Assembly (NCBI GenBank): GCA_031285945.1
Contig: JAITVF010000193.1
Coordinates: forward strand, 1 to 14,670
Direction of reading: 5' to 3'
Length of the DNA: 14,670 nucleotides
DNA from: Oscillospiraceae bacterium
Lineage (GTDB): Bacteria > Bacillota > Clostridia > Oscillospirales > Ruminococcaceae
Made by a program: the position numbers and the translations under genes. The notes under the pieces are model-generated. The model ran no database searches. It was not told where the DNA came from and was given only the letters and a program-made list of their open reading frames with translations. Below, piece by piece: positions 14,179-14,670 of this stretch. Numbering within the stretch: position 1 is the stretch's first letter; the number at the start of each line of letters is the position of its first letter.

Positions 14179-14670
14179 ATGATTACTTTAGCTTTTCCTC
14201 GCAGGTTACCGAGCTTTCGCAAAAGGCGCTTATCGACTGCGGCCCGGCCTTTGAGAGGATAGACCGCATCTGCGATGAAAATTCCAGAAAGGTGCTGGCG
14301 GGCTTTGGGCTGCACAGAATAAGCGAGGCGCATCTTAACGGGAGCTCGGGCTACGGCTACGCCGACAGGGGCCGCGATTGCCTGGACGCTCTTTTCGCCA
14401 CGGTGCTCGGGGCTGAGGACGCCCTTGTCCGCCATCACTTCCCCTGCGGGACCGCCGCCATCGCGACCGCCCTCTTCGCCCTTCTCAGGCCGGGGGATAC
14501 GATGGTAAGCCTGACCGGCAGGCCCTACGACACCCTCCACGCGACCTTAGGCCTCACCGGGGAAAAAAACATAGGCTCACTTGCCGAATTCGGCGTGATT
14601 TACCGGGAGCTTCCCCTTCTGCCCAACGGCAGGGTCGATCTGGGCGGGATAGCCGACGCGGTCGTGGGGG
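14175..14670 (+). CDS. Methionine gamma-lyase-family protein (aluminium resistance family), N-terminal part
   Basis: The ATG at 14175 overlaps the stop of the second M42 gene, and the frame runs open to the window edge (165 codons). The segments GSSGYGYADRGRD, LFATVLGAEDALVRH, CGTAAIATALFALLRPGD and LTGRPYDTLHATLG match the N-terminal part of the fold-type I PLP-dependent family annotated as methionine gamma-lyase or aluminium resistance protein. The family's PLP lysine should lie beyond the window. In many relatives the phosphate-loop region reads SGTHA; here it is CGTAA. The reaction of this family is poorly established, so a lyase acting on an amino acid is only suggested. Co-translation with the M42 enzymes points to amino acid recycling. 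Confidence 0.88.
   Translation, partial: MNDYFSFSSQVTELSQKALIDCGPAFERIDRICDENSRKVLAGFGLHRISEAHLNGSSGYGYADRGRDCLDALFATVLGAEDALVRHHFPCGTAAIATALFALLRPGDTMVSLTGRPYDTLHATLGLTGEKNIGSLAEFGVIYRELPLLPNGRVDLGGIADAVVG

Overview
The window looks like chromosome from a monoderm Clostridia-type Firmicute with fairly high GC. Evidence: strong AGGAGG-type ribosome binding sites, frequent TTG and GTG starts, a Bacillus-type PurF (short propeptide, four Fe-S cysteines), the gene order purE-C-F-M-N-H-D, and M42 peptidases next to a methionine gamma-lyase-like (aluminium-resistance family) protein. Affiliation with the Oscillospirales/Ruminococcaceae is a guess from gene content. There are no mobile elements, CRISPR arrays, rRNA or tRNA genes, and every stretch longer than 300 bases contains a gene.

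Positions 1-6254 (minus strand) hold the purine operon purE, purC, purF, purM, purN, purH and the first 42 codons of purD. Gaps are short (28-54 nt), purM and purN overlap, and a 99-nt gap before purD contains a strong hairpin. The operon covers PRPP to phosphoribosylamine (PurF), GAR synthesis (PurD), formyl transfer (PurN), AIR synthesis (PurM), carboxylation (PurE), SAICAR (PurC) and the last two steps to IMP (PurH). purL/Q/S, purB and purK are not in the window. The 212-nt purE leader shows no recognisable guanine or ZTP riboswitch, but has a hairpin inside a possible 31-codon ORF.

Positions 6467-7948 (minus strand) carry an NfeD-like membrane protein and an SPFH/stomatin-like protein as a tight pair, a known membrane-microdomain couple. 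The pair is transcribed divergently from a BI-1/YccA-family seven-helix membrane protein (8229-8975, plus). Good sigma-A-like promoters face both ways in the 280-nt gap.

Positions 8976-9189 hold a 16-bp perfect hairpin (terminator) and further GC-rich inverted repeats. An orphan solute-binding lipoprotein follows (9190-10539), then a probable terminator and a -10 box.

Positions 10710-14670 (plus) form a tight operon of murD, two tandem M42 aminopeptidases and the start of a PLP-dependent methionine gamma-lyase-family protein. All three junctions are ATGA overlaps. Most of the window is housekeeping. The points most worth a second look are this murD/M42/M42/PLP-enzyme coupling, the divergent second M42 copy, and the structured purE leader and purH-purD gap.
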